A stretch of DNA of 64,000 nt from JAHELQ01 sp964491915 (GTDB lineage Bacteria; Acidobacteriota; Aminicenantia; UBA2199). How positions within the stretch are numbered: position 1 is the first letter of the stretch; every line of letters begins with the position of its first letter. Position numbers and translations under genes: made by a program. This document shows positions 15,770 to 25,263 of this stretch, one piece after another. The stretch lies in the NCBI GenBank assembly GCA_964491915.1, contig CAZBHS010000003.1, positions 1 through 64,000 on the forward strand, read 5' to 3'. The notes under the pieces are model-generated. The model did not search any database. It was not told the DNA's origin and saw only the letters and a program-made list of their open reading frames with translations.

Positions 15770-17836
15770 ATGAAGAAATTTACGTTATTACTCATTTTAA
15801 TTTGTATGGTGGTTTTAATGAATTGTGGTAAGTGTGAAAACGATCAGAAACCGGAAGGAACGGAAACCGAAGAGTTTAAATTTTTAGTCGAGCAGTTTGC
15901 CGACATTAACATCGGCCGCTTCCAGATTCCCGGCTTCGACGAATTGACTGTTAAGCAGAAAGAGATGCTGTATTATCTCTACCAGGCCGCTTTGAGTGGA
16001 AGGGATATTATTTGGGATCAGAATTATAAGCACAACTTAAAGGTCCGCCGCACTCTTGAAGAAATTTACAAGCATTACAAAGGCGACCGCGCAACAGAAG
16101 ATTTCGAGAAATTCACTGTTTACGCCAAGCGGGTGTGGTTCTCGAATGGGATTCACCATCACTATTCAACAAACAAATTCCTCCCGGAATTTTCAGCGGA
16201 GTATTTTGCCCAATTGGTGAAGAACTCCCCGGACGCTTCATTTCCGTTGGCCGAGGGTGAGAAACTGGAAGATTTCGCGGCAACCATCACTCCTATTATG
16301 TTCGATCCTGAAAAGGATGCCAAACGGGTATGCTCCGATCCCACCAAAGACCTGATCCTCTCCTCCGCCAATAACTATTATGACGGTGTGTCGGAAAAAG
16401 AGGTGGAAACCTTTTATAAGAATGTCATCAAAAAAGATGATCCCACGCCGGTGTCCTATGGCTTGAACTCCCGTTTGACCAAAGTGGACGGCAAGGTTGT
16501 CGAGAAAGTCTGGAAAGTGGGCGGATTGTATGGCGACGCCATCGAGAAGATTGTATTCTGGCTAAAGAAAGCCTCCGCCGTGGCGGAAAACGATAACCAG
16601 AAAAAGGCGATCGATCTGTTGGTCAAATACTATGAGACCGGCGACCTCGAGACATTCGACGAGTATAGCATCGCCTGGACCAATGACACAGACTCCCGCA
16701 TCGATGTGGTGAACGGCTTTATCGAGACCTATGGAGATCCATTGAGCTTTAGGGCCAGCTTCGAATCAGTGGTTTCCTTCAGAGACGAAGAGGCCACCAA
16801 AAGAACCAAGACCGTCAGCGACAATGCCCAGTGGTTCGAGGAGAATTCTCCGATAGCCGATGAGCACAAACGCAAAGAGGTCAAGGGCGTAAGCGCCAAA
16901 GTAATCACTGTCGTGGCCCTCGGCGGCGACACCGCGCCCAATCCTCCTATCGGCATCAACCTACCCAATGCCAATTGGATCCGTAAGACCCACGGCTCCA
17001 AATCGGTCACCATGGGGAACATCACCCACGCCTATGAAAAGGTGTCCGAAGGTTCCGGCTTGCTGGAAGAATTCGCTTATTCGGAAGAAGAGGTGAAACT
17101 CAGCAAAAAATACGGCGCGGTTACCGGCGATTTGCATACAGACATGCATGAAATCATCGGTCATGGTTCCGGTCAGATCAATCCCGGTGTCGGCACACCA
17201 AAAGAGACATTGAAGAGCTACTCCTCAGTCATCGAAGAGGCGCGCGCCGACCTGGTGGCCCTTTATTATTTCATGGATCCCAAATTGATTGAGCTGGGAC
17301 TCATTGATTCGCTCGATGCCGGCAAGGCTGAATATAGCCGGGCCATCCGTAATGGCATGATCGGCCAGTTGGTTCGCGTTAAATTGGGCGACAGCATCGA
17401 ACAAACCCATATGCGCAACCGCCAGATGATCGCCAAATGGGCCATGGAATTGGGCAAAGAAAACAATGTGGTGGAAAAGAAACGCAAAGACGACAAAACC
17501 TACTTTGTGGTCAACGACTATCAGGCGTTGCGCGGGGTTTTCGGTAAAATGCTGAAAGAAATTCAGCGGATTAAATCCGAAGGCGATTACGACGCCGCTA
17601 AAAAATTGGTGGAAACCTATGCTGTGCAGATCGATTACGACCTTCACAAAGAGATTCTGGAGCGGTATAAAAAATTGAACGTGGCTCCCTATTCCGGCTT
17701 CATTATGCCCAAGTTGGTGGCTGTGGAAGAGAATGGAAAAATCACCGATGTAAAGGTGGAATATCCGATGGATTTTGCGCAGCAGATGCTCGATTTCGCC
17801 GAAAATTATTCGTTCTTACCGACTGTAAACAACTAA
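15770..17836 (+). CDS. M49-family dipeptidyl-peptidase III-like zinc peptidase, lipoprotein
   Basis: 688 aa, near the usual length of dipeptidyl peptidase III. The zinc motif is His460-Glu-Ile-Ile-Gly-His465 (HExxGH, diagnostic for M49), with the second motif Glu489-Glu-Ala-Arg-Ala-Asp494. These enzymes remove dipeptides from the N-terminus of short peptides. The N-terminus is a lipoprotein signal: hydrophobic residues 3-17, then Leu-Met-Asn-Cys19, so the enzyme is probably membrane-anchored outside the cytoplasm, unlike the cytosolic eukaryotic enzyme. The start at 15770 has AAGGAG 5 bases upstream; an upstream in-frame start lacks a site. A strong hairpin terminator follows. Confidence 0.93.
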   Translation: MKKFTLLLILICMVVLMNCGKCENDQKPEGTETEEFKFLVEQFADINIGRFQIPGFDELTVKQKEMLYYLYQAALSGRDIIWDQNYKHNLKVRRTLEEIYKHYKGDRATEDFEKFTVYAKRVWFSNGIHHHYSTNKFLPEFSAEYFAQLVKNSPDASFPLAEGEKLEDFAATITPIMFDPEKDAKRVCSDPTKDLILSSANNYYDGVSEKEVETFYKNVIKKDDPTPVSYGLNSRLTKVDGKVVEKVWKVGGLYGDAIEKIVFWLKKASAVAENDNQKKAIDLLVKYYETGDLETFDEYSIAWTNDTDSRIDVVNGFIETYGDPLSFRASFESVVSFRDEEATKRTKTVSDNAQWFEENSPIADEHKRKEVKGVSAKVITVVALGGDTAPNPPIGINLPNANWIRKTHGSKSVTMGNITHAYEKVSEGSGLLEEFAYSEEEVKLSKKYGAVTGDLHTDMHEIIGHGSGQINPGVGTPKETLKSYSSVIEEARADLVALYYFMDPKLIELGLIDSLDAGKAEYSRAIRNGMIGQLVRVKLGDSIEQTHMRNRQMIAKWAMELGKENNVVEKKRKDDKTYFVVNDYQALRGVFGKMLKEIQRIKSEGDYDAAKKLVETYAVQIDYDLHKEILERYKKLNVAPYSGFIMPKLVAVEENGKITDVKVEYPMDFAQQMLDFAENYSFLPTVNN

Positions 17837-17859
17837 GACATTTAGTTTGTTCACATAAA

Positions 17860-17890
17860 CATGGGCGCCGGTTCAGGCGCCCATGGTTTT
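17860..17890. terminator. Bidirectional terminator between M49 and M28 peptidase genes
   Basis: A perfect 10-bp stem (CATGGGCGCC at 17860-17869 and its complement at 17876-17885) with a 6-base loop, followed by TTTT on the plus strand. It lies between two convergent genes and can serve both. Confidence 0.8.
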
Positions 17891-17919
17891 CTTATCTTAA
17901 TTTTGCCGGGATTGTTCTA

Positions 17920-19704
17920 TTATTGATTTGCCAGACTGAGGGCCGCCAAATAGGTGAGGCGGGTGATTTTCACCATGAACTCGATGTTCGCTTTTTCGAT
18001 GGTGTCGGACGGTTTGTGATAGTCGTCGTGCATGGATGCGAAGAAGCTGATCCACGGGATCTTCTTCATGGCAAAGGGCGCGTGATCGCTACCGCCGGAC
18101 GAGGATTTTGTTTTTCTCAGGTAAAGATGAAGACCCACGAAAGGATTGTTCTCTTTTAACGCTGAGAACGCCGGATCCGAACCGTCGGCATAGGAGACGG
18201 AGATGAAGTTGTCGAGCTTGATCTTTTCCATCATCTCTTCCGGTATTTTCATGCCCCACATCCGCTTGGCCCGCTTGAAGGATTTTTCGGTCCAGGGGCG
18301 GCTCACCATATCGAGGTTGATATAGGCAATGGTTTTTTTCAATGGGATGAAGGGGTTGGACACATAATAACGGGAGCCCAGGAGGCCGGATTCTTCGCCG
18401 GTCCATAAGGCCAGTAAAATCGACCGTTTGTGTTTGAGTGCGCCGGTGGCTATAGCTTCAGCCACCTCCAGCACCGCCACAGAGCCGGATCCATTGTCGT
18501 CGGAGCCATTAAAAATATAATCGCCTTTTTTACCCAGGTGGTCTAAATGAGCTCCGATCATCACCACGTCGTCTTTCAGCGCCGGGTCGGAACCTTCAAA
18601 ATAGGCCAACACATTGCTACTGCGCACCAATTGGGTTTTGGCCGTTGATTCTATTTTGAACCACACGCCGGCGAGGGCCTTTGACATGGGAGAAAGATCT
18701 TTATTGATCTTATCTTTGATTGTCTGGATGCTCATGGCGCCGGACATTTCCATAATCTGGTCCGCCATCTGGCGCGAGATATAGATAGAAGGAAGCGTTT
18801 CCCACGGCATGGGAGTTCCGGCTTCCAGGAGGGAGAGACGGCGGCGGCCTTCGGGGTAGATAGGACGTTCGTCGTTTATTTTTTTTGCGTCGATCACGAG
18901 GTTGGAGACATCGCCGTTTACTTCCGGTGAATTTTCCACCATGATCACCGCCGCCGCTCCTTTTTTCTTGGCCAACTCCACTTTGGGATTCGAGCTGCGG
19001 CGCATGCGGCGTTCGGGATAATATTTCTTTTTCAAATCACCTTTCTGAAACGGCGAGTTTTTTTCGCCTTTTCCCGGTGTTTCGCTCAGCATCATCACGA
19101 TTTTCCCTTTGACATCGACCCCTTTGTATTCATCGAATTTCAGCTTTTTTTCCGAAATGCCGTAGCCGACGAATACCACCGGCGCTTCGAGTGTGTGGCT
19201 GTCCCGGGCGTAATATTTGTAATCCACATTGGGGGTAAAGGTCTTGGTCCTGGTAATGGCGCCGGATCTGTGGGTAACAACAATGTGACCGTCGCTTTCC
19301 AGCGTCTCTTTCATGGGAAAGTCCTGGAAAAAACTCCGGGTTTCCTTTTCTTTCTTTTTAGGGGATTGGGCGAAGTAGCTGTTTCTCTTTTTGCGAGGAA
19401 GATCGCCGGCGGGTTTTGCCCCGATTTTGGCGAACATGGCTGCGGCGAATTCAGCGGCGATGTCGTAACCGCGGCTGGCCACTTGACGACCCTCGAGATA
19501 ATCGGAAGACAGGAATGTCAGCAGGGATTTGCAATCGTTCACTGTGATTGTTTCCAAACCGGTCTTCATCTGAGGCTCGGGGTCTTTGACCGTTTCCACG
19601 ATGGAAAAATCTTCCGGCTTGAATTCCGGGTCTTTTTTATCCTGAGGACTACCCATTACCAAAAAGGTAGAAATTAAAAATAATATGATAAACGCTTTGT
19701 GCAT
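17920..19704 (-). CDS. M28-family zinc aminopeptidase with PA-like insert, exported
   Basis: 594 aa. After a signal peptide (about residues 2-17) and a 100-residue lead region comes a protease-associated-like segment (Lys-Lys-Gly-Ala-Ala-Ala-Val-Ile-Met-Val-Glu). The M28 core follows with the co-catalytic zinc ligands His-Leu-Asp-His, Gly-Ser-Asp-Asp-Asn-Gly, Thr-Gly-Glu-Glu, the Asn-Leu-Asp-Met aspartate and a late His (Asp-Asp-Tyr-His). M28 enzymes are exported aminopeptidases or carboxypeptidases. Two ATGs are close; the one at 19704 is chosen because GGAGGT (19711-19716) lies 6 bases before it but touches the one at 19710. It converges on the M49 peptidase gene, another peptide-degrading exported enzyme. 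Confidence 0.92.
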   Translation of the reverse strand: MHKAFIILFLISTFLVMGSPQDKKDPEFKPEDFSIVETVKDPEPQMKTGLETITVNDCKSLLTFLSSDYLEGRQVASRGYDIAAEFAAAMFAKIGAKPAGDLPRKKRNSYFAQSPKKKEKETRSFFQDFPMKETLESDGHIVVTHRSGAITRTKTFTPNVDYKYYARDSHTLEAPVVFVGYGISEKKLKFDEYKGVDVKGKIVMMLSETPGKGEKNSPFQKGDLKKKYYPERRMRRSSNPKVELAKKKGAAAVIMVENSPEVNGDVSNLVIDAKKINDERPIYPEGRRRLSLLEAGTPMPWETLPSIYISRQMADQIMEMSGAMSIQTIKDKINKDLSPMSKALAGVWFKIESTAKTQLVRSSNVLAYFEGSDPALKDDVVMIGAHLDHLGKKGDYIFNGSDDNGSGSVAVLEVAEAIATGALKHKRSILLALWTGEESGLLGSRYYVSNPFIPLKKTIAYINLDMVSRPWTEKSFKRAKRMWGMKIPEEMMEKIKLDNFISVSYADGSDPAFSALKENNPFVGLHLYLRKTKSSSGGSDHAPFAMKKIPWISFFASMHDDYHKPSDTIEKANIEFMVKITRLTYLAALSLANQ

Positions 19705-19778
19705 AAACATACCTCCATGGTGTTAATTCAGTTAATACGAAACGGTTGGAAAGTAAGTTTATTTTTTATTGAAAAACA

Positions 19779-19804
19779 AAGGGGCTCTCGATTTCGAGCC
19801 CCTT
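19779..19804 (-). terminator. Intrinsic terminator after aldo-keto reductase gene
   Basis: A perfect 9-bp stem (AAGGGGCTC and GAGCCCCTT, 19779-19787 and 19796-19804) with an 8-base loop. Reading the minus strand, it is followed by TTTGTTTTT, as expected for the gene ending at 19837. Confidence 0.85.
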
Positions 19805-19836
19805 CGCGTTATTTTTGGAATTTAAGTATATGCCAG

Positions 19837-21156
19837 TCAAGAGAGTATCAATCGTTGGTGGGCCAGGGTCAGCAATCCCTGGACCGGTACGCCGTAGGGG
19901 CAAGCGATTTCGCAAGCGCCGTCGCAATCGATGCAATGGTCCGCCTTGTTGGTCTCGAGGGCCGCGTATTTTTCCATGGCGTATTTTTCCTGGCCCTGGG
20001 CGTCGAAGTAATGATTGTAACGCATAATGGTGCTGACCGGAACGTTTTTCCCGCAACTGGATTCGCAGATTCCGCACGCGTGACGGCAATAGAGCTTGCC
20101 TGGACCCTCTTTGTAACCGTCCAGCTTTTTTGCTTGCATCGAGTCCAGCGTAGAGCCGGAAATCTTGACGAAATGCTCCACATCTTCGAATGTGGCGCAA
20201 CGGGCCAACACTGCCGCCACTGCCGGATCGTTCAGGCCAAACCGGGTGGCCGCGGCGCGAATCTCGTTGCTATCCTTTAAATCGTATTTTTTTACAAACC
20301 CGTCGCCCTCTTCCGCAGTCTTTTTAAGACTGGCAAAAGAGTCGCGCATTCTCTGGGATACCTCTTTGCCCTTTTTTTCCTGGATTTCGATTCTTTCCTT
20401 CATATTGAGGTAACGACCCACCGGATTTGTTTTCATCAATGTGGCGCCGATATTTTTCGCTTTGCAGGCAGCCAATATCTTTTCACCCATTCCTTTCTGG
20501 ATGAAATTGTAGACCAGCAGCATCACGTCGAAGCGACCGTCCGCCGCGGCGGCGAGCAACACGTCGTCCATTGTGTCGATCTTTTCGCCCGCCCCATGGG
20601 TGGTGCCGTGGTTTGAGATACCGATAAAACGCAGGCGCCCTTCGGTTTTCAATACTTTCATGGCTTCGTGGAACGGTTCGTATTTGATGCTTTTGACAGT
20701 GGGGGCGTTATGTATCATCATGCAATCCAGATAATCTGTGTCCAGCCGTTCCAGACATTGGCGCGCGCGCTTGAGAATGGATTCTTTCGTCTCCTTCTCA
20801 TTGATGTGAAGCTTTGAAGTGATAAAGAGGGATTTACGGTCTCTGTTTTTGATCGCTTGTCCGGTCACCTTTTCCGATTCCCCGCGGGAGTATGATTCGG
20901 CTGTGTCGATATAGTTGACTCCGGCGTCGAGGAGCGCGTTCAATATGGCTACATTTGACGGACCGCCGCTGGAGATATCGGACGCTTTAAAGCCGGTGCG
21001 TCCCAATGGACGATACGCTTTTATTTTCAGAGGCTCAGGCGCCGCCTCTTTTTTTGCGCCGAATACCCGGCCTTGCGTCGCCACACCGGTTCCCACAATA
21101 CCGAGTGCGGTGTTTCTTAAAAAATTTCTTCGGCTAAACCCTTTGTTGTTGCTCAT
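19837..21156 (-). CDS. Tat-exported aldo-keto reductase with C-terminal 4Fe-4S ferredoxin domain
   Basis: 439 aa. The N-terminus has a twin-arginine signal (Ser-Arg-Arg-Asn-Phe-Leu-Arg, residues about 8-14, then a hydrophobic Ala/Gly stretch). The aldo-keto reductase barrel follows, with Asp-Thr-Ala-Glu-Ser-Tyr-Ser (catalytic Asp and Tyr) and the Lys of the Ser-Lys-Leu-His strand. After residue 350 there are two cysteine clusters: Cys-x3-Cys-x2-Cys-x3-Cys and Cys-Ile-Asp-Cys-x3-Cys-x3-Cys-Pro, which would hold iron-sulfur clusters. Such fusions are common in anaerobic bacteria and probably pass electrons between a cofactor and a membrane partner; substrate unknown. The gene has its own terminator and is probably monocistronic. 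Confidence 0.88.
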   Translation of the reverse strand: MSNNKGFSRRNFLRNTALGIVGTGVATQGRVFGAKKEAAPEPLKIKAYRPLGRTGFKASDISSGGPSNVAILNALLDAGVNYIDTAESYSRGESEKVTGQAIKNRDRKSLFITSKLHINEKETKESILKRARQCLERLDTDYLDCMMIHNAPTVKSIKYEPFHEAMKVLKTEGRLRFIGISNHGTTHGAGEKIDTMDDVLLAAAADGRFDVMLLVYNFIQKGMGEKILAACKAKNIGATLMKTNPVGRYLNMKERIEIQEKKGKEVSQRMRDSFASLKKTAEEGDGFVKKYDLKDSNEIRAAATRFGLNDPAVAAVLARCATFEDVEHFVKISGSTLDSMQAKKLDGYKEGPGKLYCRHACGICESSCGKNVPVSTIMRYNHYFDAQGQEKYAMEKYAALETNKADHCIDCDGACEIACPYGVPVQGLLTLAHQRLILS

Positions 21157-21246
21157 AATTCCTCCTATTTCCGAGAAGCGGTTCTATGCCCAATACTATA
21201 CCATACCAGTGATAAAATAAACATACAATTGGTTGTTTTTAGAAGT

Positions 21247-21756
21247 TTAATACAAGAATACTTTCAAGGATCCGCTTTTGCGCTTATCTTTTTTTTCCCA
21301 TTCCATGTCCAGTACAACCCCTTTCTTTCGCAATTCCAACAGCCGCTGTTCCACAATCCCCGGGATGACGGGTTCGCCATCCGAATGGTGCCCCTTGCCC
21401 ACGATAATCATCAGGGTTTTTAATCCTTTCTCTTTGGCTTGCTGGATAAATTCGTCGGTGGCGGATTGAGCTTGCAGTCCTGTATGACCGTGAAGATCCA
21501 GGATTTTTTGGACCGGCGGATATCCCCTGAGCCGCTCTTTTTTTGACAGAGGCGGCTCTTCCACCGGCACTTTGATTTTTTCTTTCAATAAATCTTGCTG
21601 TTTGGCATCGTTTAGCGACCGCTCGAACATGGCGGCAAAGTCCTCGCCTTTATTGAATTTTTTATCCGCGGACCACATCTTTTCCAGGTCGTCCCGGTCC
21701 GATAATACCGCAAAACCATGCTTAGTTTTTTTTTTCGTGGGTTTTTTTTTGCTCAT
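21247..21756 (-). CDS. Smr-domain protein (MutS2 C-terminal-like nuclease domain)
   Basis: 169 aa from ATG 21756; an upstream in-frame TTG at 21777 is less likely. The N-terminal third is Lys-rich and charged. The C-terminal 85 residues are a Smr domain: Leu-Asp-Leu-His-Gly (about residue 89 onward), then Val-Gly-Lys-Gly-His-His-Ser and the closing Gly-Ser-Leu-Lys-Val-Phe-Leu. Stand-alone Smr proteins bind or nick branched DNA or, in some cases, cut RNA on stalled ribosomes. Only a weak GAGG precedes the ATG. It lies 66 bases after the metallo-hydrolase gene on the same strand and may share its transcript. Confidence 0.85.
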   Translation of the reverse strand: MSKKKPTKKKTKHGFAVLSDRDDLEKMWSADKKFNKGEDFAAMFERSLNDAKQQDLLKEKIKVPVEEPPLSKKERLRGYPPVQKILDLHGHTGLQAQSATDEFIQQAKEKGLKTLMIIVGKGHHSDGEPVIPGIVEQRLLELRKKGVVLDMEWEKKDKRKSGSLKVFLY

Positions 21757-21822
21757 CCTCAAACTCTGAAAACTCAAAACATGGTATTGTATATGAAAAT
21801 TGAGCTTTGATCAAGTTAAACG

Positions 21823-22473
21823 TTACACCATGTACGTCAGTTGCCTCAACCAGGGGTTGGCGATCTTTTCGGTGCCGATAGTGGATGTGGGGCGGGGGCC
21901 GTAATGGTGGCCCGGCCAGACGACCGTCTCGTCCGGAAGGGTGAGCAATTTGTCTTTGAGGGATTGCATAAACAGGTTGTGATCCGATCCCGGCAGGTCG
22001 GTGCGGCCAACGCCGCCGACGAACAATGTGTCGCCGCTGAACAGATTCCCTTCGCAAAGCAGGCAAATCCCGCCGGGGCTGTGGCCCGGAGTGTGGATCA
22101 CTTCGATGGCGATGGTTCCAATTGTTATTGTATCTCCATGTTTGACGGTCTTGTCCGCCGGAGGGGAGGCTTCCAGGCCCATTTTCTTGTACTTTTCGAT
22201 GGCTTCGGGGGAGCGGAACAGAGTATCGTCCGCTTCGTGCATCACGATCTCGGCGCCGGAGAGCTCTTTGACGCGCCGGTTGCCGCTGGTGTGATCCCCA
22301 TGCCCATGGGTGTTGACAATATATTTTAACGTCAGTCCCAACTGCTCGATCTTGTCCATCAATTGCTCTTCATTACCCGCCGGATCAATCAACAGGGCCT
22401 CTTTCGACTCTTCGCACCATACCAGATAGCAAAACACCGCCATATTACCCACCAGAATCTGTTCAATCTTCAT
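21823..22473 (-). CDS. MBL-fold metallo-hydrolase (glyoxalase II-like)
   Basis: 216 aa. The metallo-beta-lactamase zinc motif Thr-His-Gly-His-Gly-Asp-His (about residues 55-61), the Gly-His-Ser-Pro-Gly strand and the late Trp-Pro-Gly-His-His are all present. Length and motif spacing match the short glyoxalase II-type thioester hydrolases, which clear S-acyl-glutathione or similar thiol esters in the cytoplasm. The start at 22473 has AGGAGG six bases upstream. A TTG one codon earlier is ignored. It is followed on the same strand by the Smr gene, and it is divergent from the trypsin-like protease gene across 221 bases. Confidence 0.9.
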   Translation of the reverse strand: MKIEQILVGNMAVFCYLVWCEESKEALLIDPAGNEEQLMDKIEQLGLTLKYIVNTHGHGDHTSGNRRVKELSGAEIVMHEADDTLFRSPEAIEKYKKMGLEASPPADKTVKHGDTITIGTIAIEVIHTPGHSPGGICLLCEGNLFSGDTLFVGGVGRTDLPGSDHNLFMQSLKDKLLTLPDETVVWPGHHYGPRPTSTIGTEKIANPWLRQLTYMV

Positions 22474-22634
22474 CAAAACCTCCTGTATCTACCATCCCTG
22501 ATTTTAATGAAATGGCCGCAGGTTTTCAAGAGTTTTCGCGAAAATTCCATCTGGAATTCCTCTTTGAAACGTGTTCGGCTCTATCTAATGGTTTACGATT
22601 AACAAATAATACCTAAAATACAACTTTTGATGTA

Positions 22635-22663
22635 TTTACAATTTGTATTGGTTTAGTTATATT
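22635..22663 (+). promoter_or_regulatory. Promoter of trypsin-like protease gene with flanking inverted repeat
   Basis: TTTACA (22635-22640), 17-bp spacer, TATATT (22658-22663). An inverted repeat AATACAA / TTGTATT (22617-22623 and 22643-22649) brackets the -35 box and may be an operator. The ribosome site GGAGG is at 22681-22685. Confidence 0.55.
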
Positions 22664-22694
22664 TGGGGGGAATAATTTTTGGAGGTAAAACCAT

Positions 22695-23816
22695 ATGAAA
22701 CAATTTGTATTATGTCTAGTCGTAGTCTCGTTTATTTTCTGCGCCCCGTTGGCGGCGGAGAAATGGGTTGGAGATTCAGAATTGACCGATATCAAAACCC
22801 CGGCCCATCTTCCGAAAGTAGCGTCCGATACCCTGGTGTGGTCCCACACCATCGAAAAACCCGGCATGTCCTGGATCAAAGTCCACTTCGACAATTTCCG
22901 TCTCAACAAAGCGGACTACATCGAATTGGTAGATGTCAACGGCGTTGTGATCGACCGGATCAGCGGCGGCGATGTGGAAGATCTGGAAGAGACCCGTTAC
23001 CATGTAACGGACAACGGCAACGGCAAGATCAGCTTTTGGGGTCCCGCGGTTGACGGCGAAGTCGTCACCATCAACCTCTACGCCGGATCTATCAAGAGCG
23101 CAGCCTATGGCTTCGAGATCGACGAGCTGGGCCTCGGCACATTCCCGATGTTTGAAGAACCGGTACTGGAATCAATTTGCGGCAGCGACGACAAAGTCTC
23201 CATCGCCTGTGTCGCCGCCAGCCCCTATCAGAACCTGGGAAAAGCGGTGGGCCGGATGCTGTATCAGAAATCCGGTTCCTGGTATGTGTGCACCGGCTTC
23301 CTGTGTTCCTGCAACAGCGGCCATTTCCTCACCAACCATCACTGCATCGATTCGCAGACCGTGACAAGCACCTTGCAGGTCCGCTTCAACTACAGACTCA
23401 GCACCTGCGGCGGCTCCAACGCCACCTATTACACCTATTACGGTAGTAATTTTGTGTTGGCCAATTCCACTTACGATTTCTGCCTGTTGACCCTCGGCGG
23501 CAATCCGCAGAACACCTACGGCTATCTGGGCCTCATCAACGGCAATCCCATCTCCGGCGAAAGTATCTACATCATCCAGCATCCGGGCGGGCGCCGTCAG
23601 GAAATCGGCTTCGGCACCGTGTACAGCACCAATGCCAACGGCGGCAAGGATTTGAGTTATTATGTGGACACCGAAGGCGGCAGCTCCGGCTCCCCCGTGT
23701 TCGCCGAAATCGAAGACGAGGTAATCGGTCTTCATCATTACGGCGGTTGCCCCAATAGCGCGGTGAAGATGAATTACATCTATGAATACATCACCGGCTA
23801 TCTTGGCTGCAACTAA
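22695..23816 (+). CDS. Secreted trypsin-like serine protease
   Basis: 373 aa. A signal peptide (about residues 3-20, Pro-Leu-Ala-Ala end) is followed by a 125-residue beta-rich prodomain-like part. The chymotrypsin-fold domain has the catalytic His216 in Thr-Asn-His-His-Cys, an Asp in Thr-Tyr-Asp-Phe-Cys, and Ser331 in Gly-Gly-Ser-Ser-Gly-Ser-Pro. Several paired Cys suggest disulfides, as in lysyl-endopeptidase-type extracellular enzymes. It should be secreted and cut proteins outside the cell. It is the first of a group of secreted proteases extending to 27 kb. A bidirectional terminator follows. Confidence 0.9.
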   Translation: MKQFVLCLVVVSFIFCAPLAAEKWVGDSELTDIKTPAHLPKVASDTLVWSHTIEKPGMSWIKVHFDNFRLNKADYIELVDVNGVVIDRISGGDVEDLEETRYHVTDNGNGKISFWGPAVDGEVVTINLYAGSIKSAAYGFEIDELGLGTFPMFEEPVLESICGSDDKVSIACVAASPYQNLGKAVGRMLYQKSGSWYVCTGFLCSCNSGHFLTNHHCIDSQTVTSTLQVRFNYRLSTCGGSNATYYTYYGSNFVLANSTYDFCLLTLGGNPQNTYGYLGLINGNPISGESIYIIQHPGGRRQEIGFGTVYSTNANGGKDLSYYVDTEGGSSGSPVFAEIEDEVIGLHHYGGCPNSAVKMNYIYEYITGYLGCN

Positions 23817-23860
23817 GCTGAAAGCAAAACCTTAAGCAAAATCACACTCTGAGATACCGG

Positions 23861-23894
23861 CCCGAAAGGCGCGAGCGCCTTTCGGGTTTTTTTT
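23861..23894. terminator. Bidirectional terminator between convergent protease genes
   Basis: Near-perfect palindrome CCCGAAAGGCGC / GCGCCTTTCGGG (23861-23886) followed by eight T on the plus strand. The minus-strand gene ending at 23898 can use the same hairpin. Confidence 0.88.
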
Positions 23895-23897
23895 ACC

Positions 23898-25109
23898 TTA
23901 GTCTCCCATCACGCCGGGTGCGTTGATATGATAAATATTGCCGTCATGGTCGATGTAAAAGACGATGTTGCCGTTGTACTTGACCCGCCACACCGGCCAA
24001 AATCTGGTTTGTGGGATATACCAGGGGGCGAATACCATTTTTAACTGAACCAGTTGCTTCTGCATCTGGCTGAGTCCCAACTCCGCCAGCGCGATATCCA
24101 TCGCTTCGGTAGCCGAGAGAAAGCGCACTTTGTCGCCGAAAATTCCGATCTCCTCGAACGCTCCCGTGTGCCCGTTCACTAAAATGCACAACCGGTGGAA
24201 CTGCAGACCTTGTGCCGGCAGTTCGTAATTGTAGCCATAAGGCACGATGTAATACTGAGGCTCTTCCAGCCCTTCCTCCGTATCCTCTTCCACCAAAATC
24301 GGATCCGTGTTGATAGTGTCCGGGTCCTGTAACATGGTATAGGGATCCATCTCATCCAACCCCAACGAGTTGATATACCCGTTGGCCAGGCTTTCGGCGT
24401 CCTGGGCGGAAATGAGATTGGCGTTCATTCTATCCTCGTCGGTATAGGTGGAGGTACCGCCGCCGCTCGGCGGATCGATCACCGCTACGTAATGATTGGC
24501 CCAGGTTCCCGGAGCGTTTACCGCGCCGTTCCAATAGGTTTTGTACCAGGTGTTGGCCGTGACCGTGTAGGTGGCGCCTTTGTTCACCGGCCAGGGATCG
24601 TGGATGGTGATGGTTTTCAAGATTGGATTCGTGTCCTGCAGCGGCTCGATGTCGCTTTCGAAACCAATGACATTGACCCAGTGTTTGCCTCTATTGATAA
24701 GGGTGGCGGACGGCATATCGAGTTTGTTCATATAATAGATGATTTGAAACATCAACGCACCGCGGTTGGTGTAGGAATTGACATACCAACTGCCGCCGGA
24801 CGGCCGATTGAGAGCCATCAATGTGTCCTTCAGGCCCACCGGATCCGTGGCCCAATTGGCGGGCTCGCCCACTAGATTATTGGTCTGGATATTATTCCAC
24901 ACCGTTTGCTGCGAATAGAGAATCCGGTCCGCCGGATTGGGGTATCCGTTCATGAGCATCTTGCCGCAAGCGGCTCCGCACCAAACATTTGTTTCCTGCC
25001 CGTACAACGGCACGTTCCCCGACAGATCAACTTTGTGGTTGGCGCCGAGGAGAACGGCCGGAACAATGAGCAGCGCTCCAAGCCAGATGAGTAAAATTTT
25101 TTTAAACAA
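23898..25109 (-). CDS. Secreted C39/papain-like cysteine peptidase
   Basis: 403 aa from a TTG start at 25109, chosen because AAAAGGAGG (25116-25124) is 6 bases upstream and a signal peptide (residues about 4-21) starts there; the upstream extension has no ribosome site. The catalytic Cys lies in Asn-Val-Trp-Cys-Gly-Ala-Ala-Cys (about residues 42-49), a His in Gly-Lys-His-Trp-Val-Asn, and an Asp in His-Asp-Pro-Trp, the C39-like Cys/His/Asp order. The C-terminal 150 residues are a separate, Glu-rich domain that ends in Tyr-Ile-Asp-His-Asp-Gly, like repeat domains of secreted peptidases. It lies next to a cysteine-protease inhibitor and a papain-type protease. Confidence 0.75.
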   Translation of the reverse strand: MFKKILLIWLGALLIVPAVLLGANHKVDLSGNVPLYGQETNVWCGAACGKMLMNGYPNPADRILYSQQTVWNNIQTNNLVGEPANWATDPVGLKDTLMALNRPSGGSWYVNSYTNRGALMFQIIYYMNKLDMPSATLINRGKHWVNVIGFESDIEPLQDTNPILKTITIHDPWPVNKGATYTVTANTWYKTYWNGAVNAPGTWANHYVAVIDPPSGGGTSTYTDEDRMNANLISAQDAESLANGYINSLGLDEMDPYTMLQDPDTINTDPILVEEDTEEGLEEPQYYIVPYGYNYELPAQGLQFHRLCILVNGHTGAFEEIGIFGDKVRFLSATEAMDIALAELGLSQMQKQLVQLKMVFAPWYIPQTRFWPVWRVKYNGNIVFYIDHDGNIYHINAPGVMGD

Positions 25110-25263
25110 TGTATTCCTCCTTTTATATTTTATATAGTATTCTCCCTGAATTAGACGAAACACAGTGATAGCAGAACAACTGGAAAACCAGGCGAGGGGA
25201 GGGACTATCGATGATAGTCGTGGCTCCTCTCTCCTGAAGTTTCAAATAACGGAAATAGTTCCG

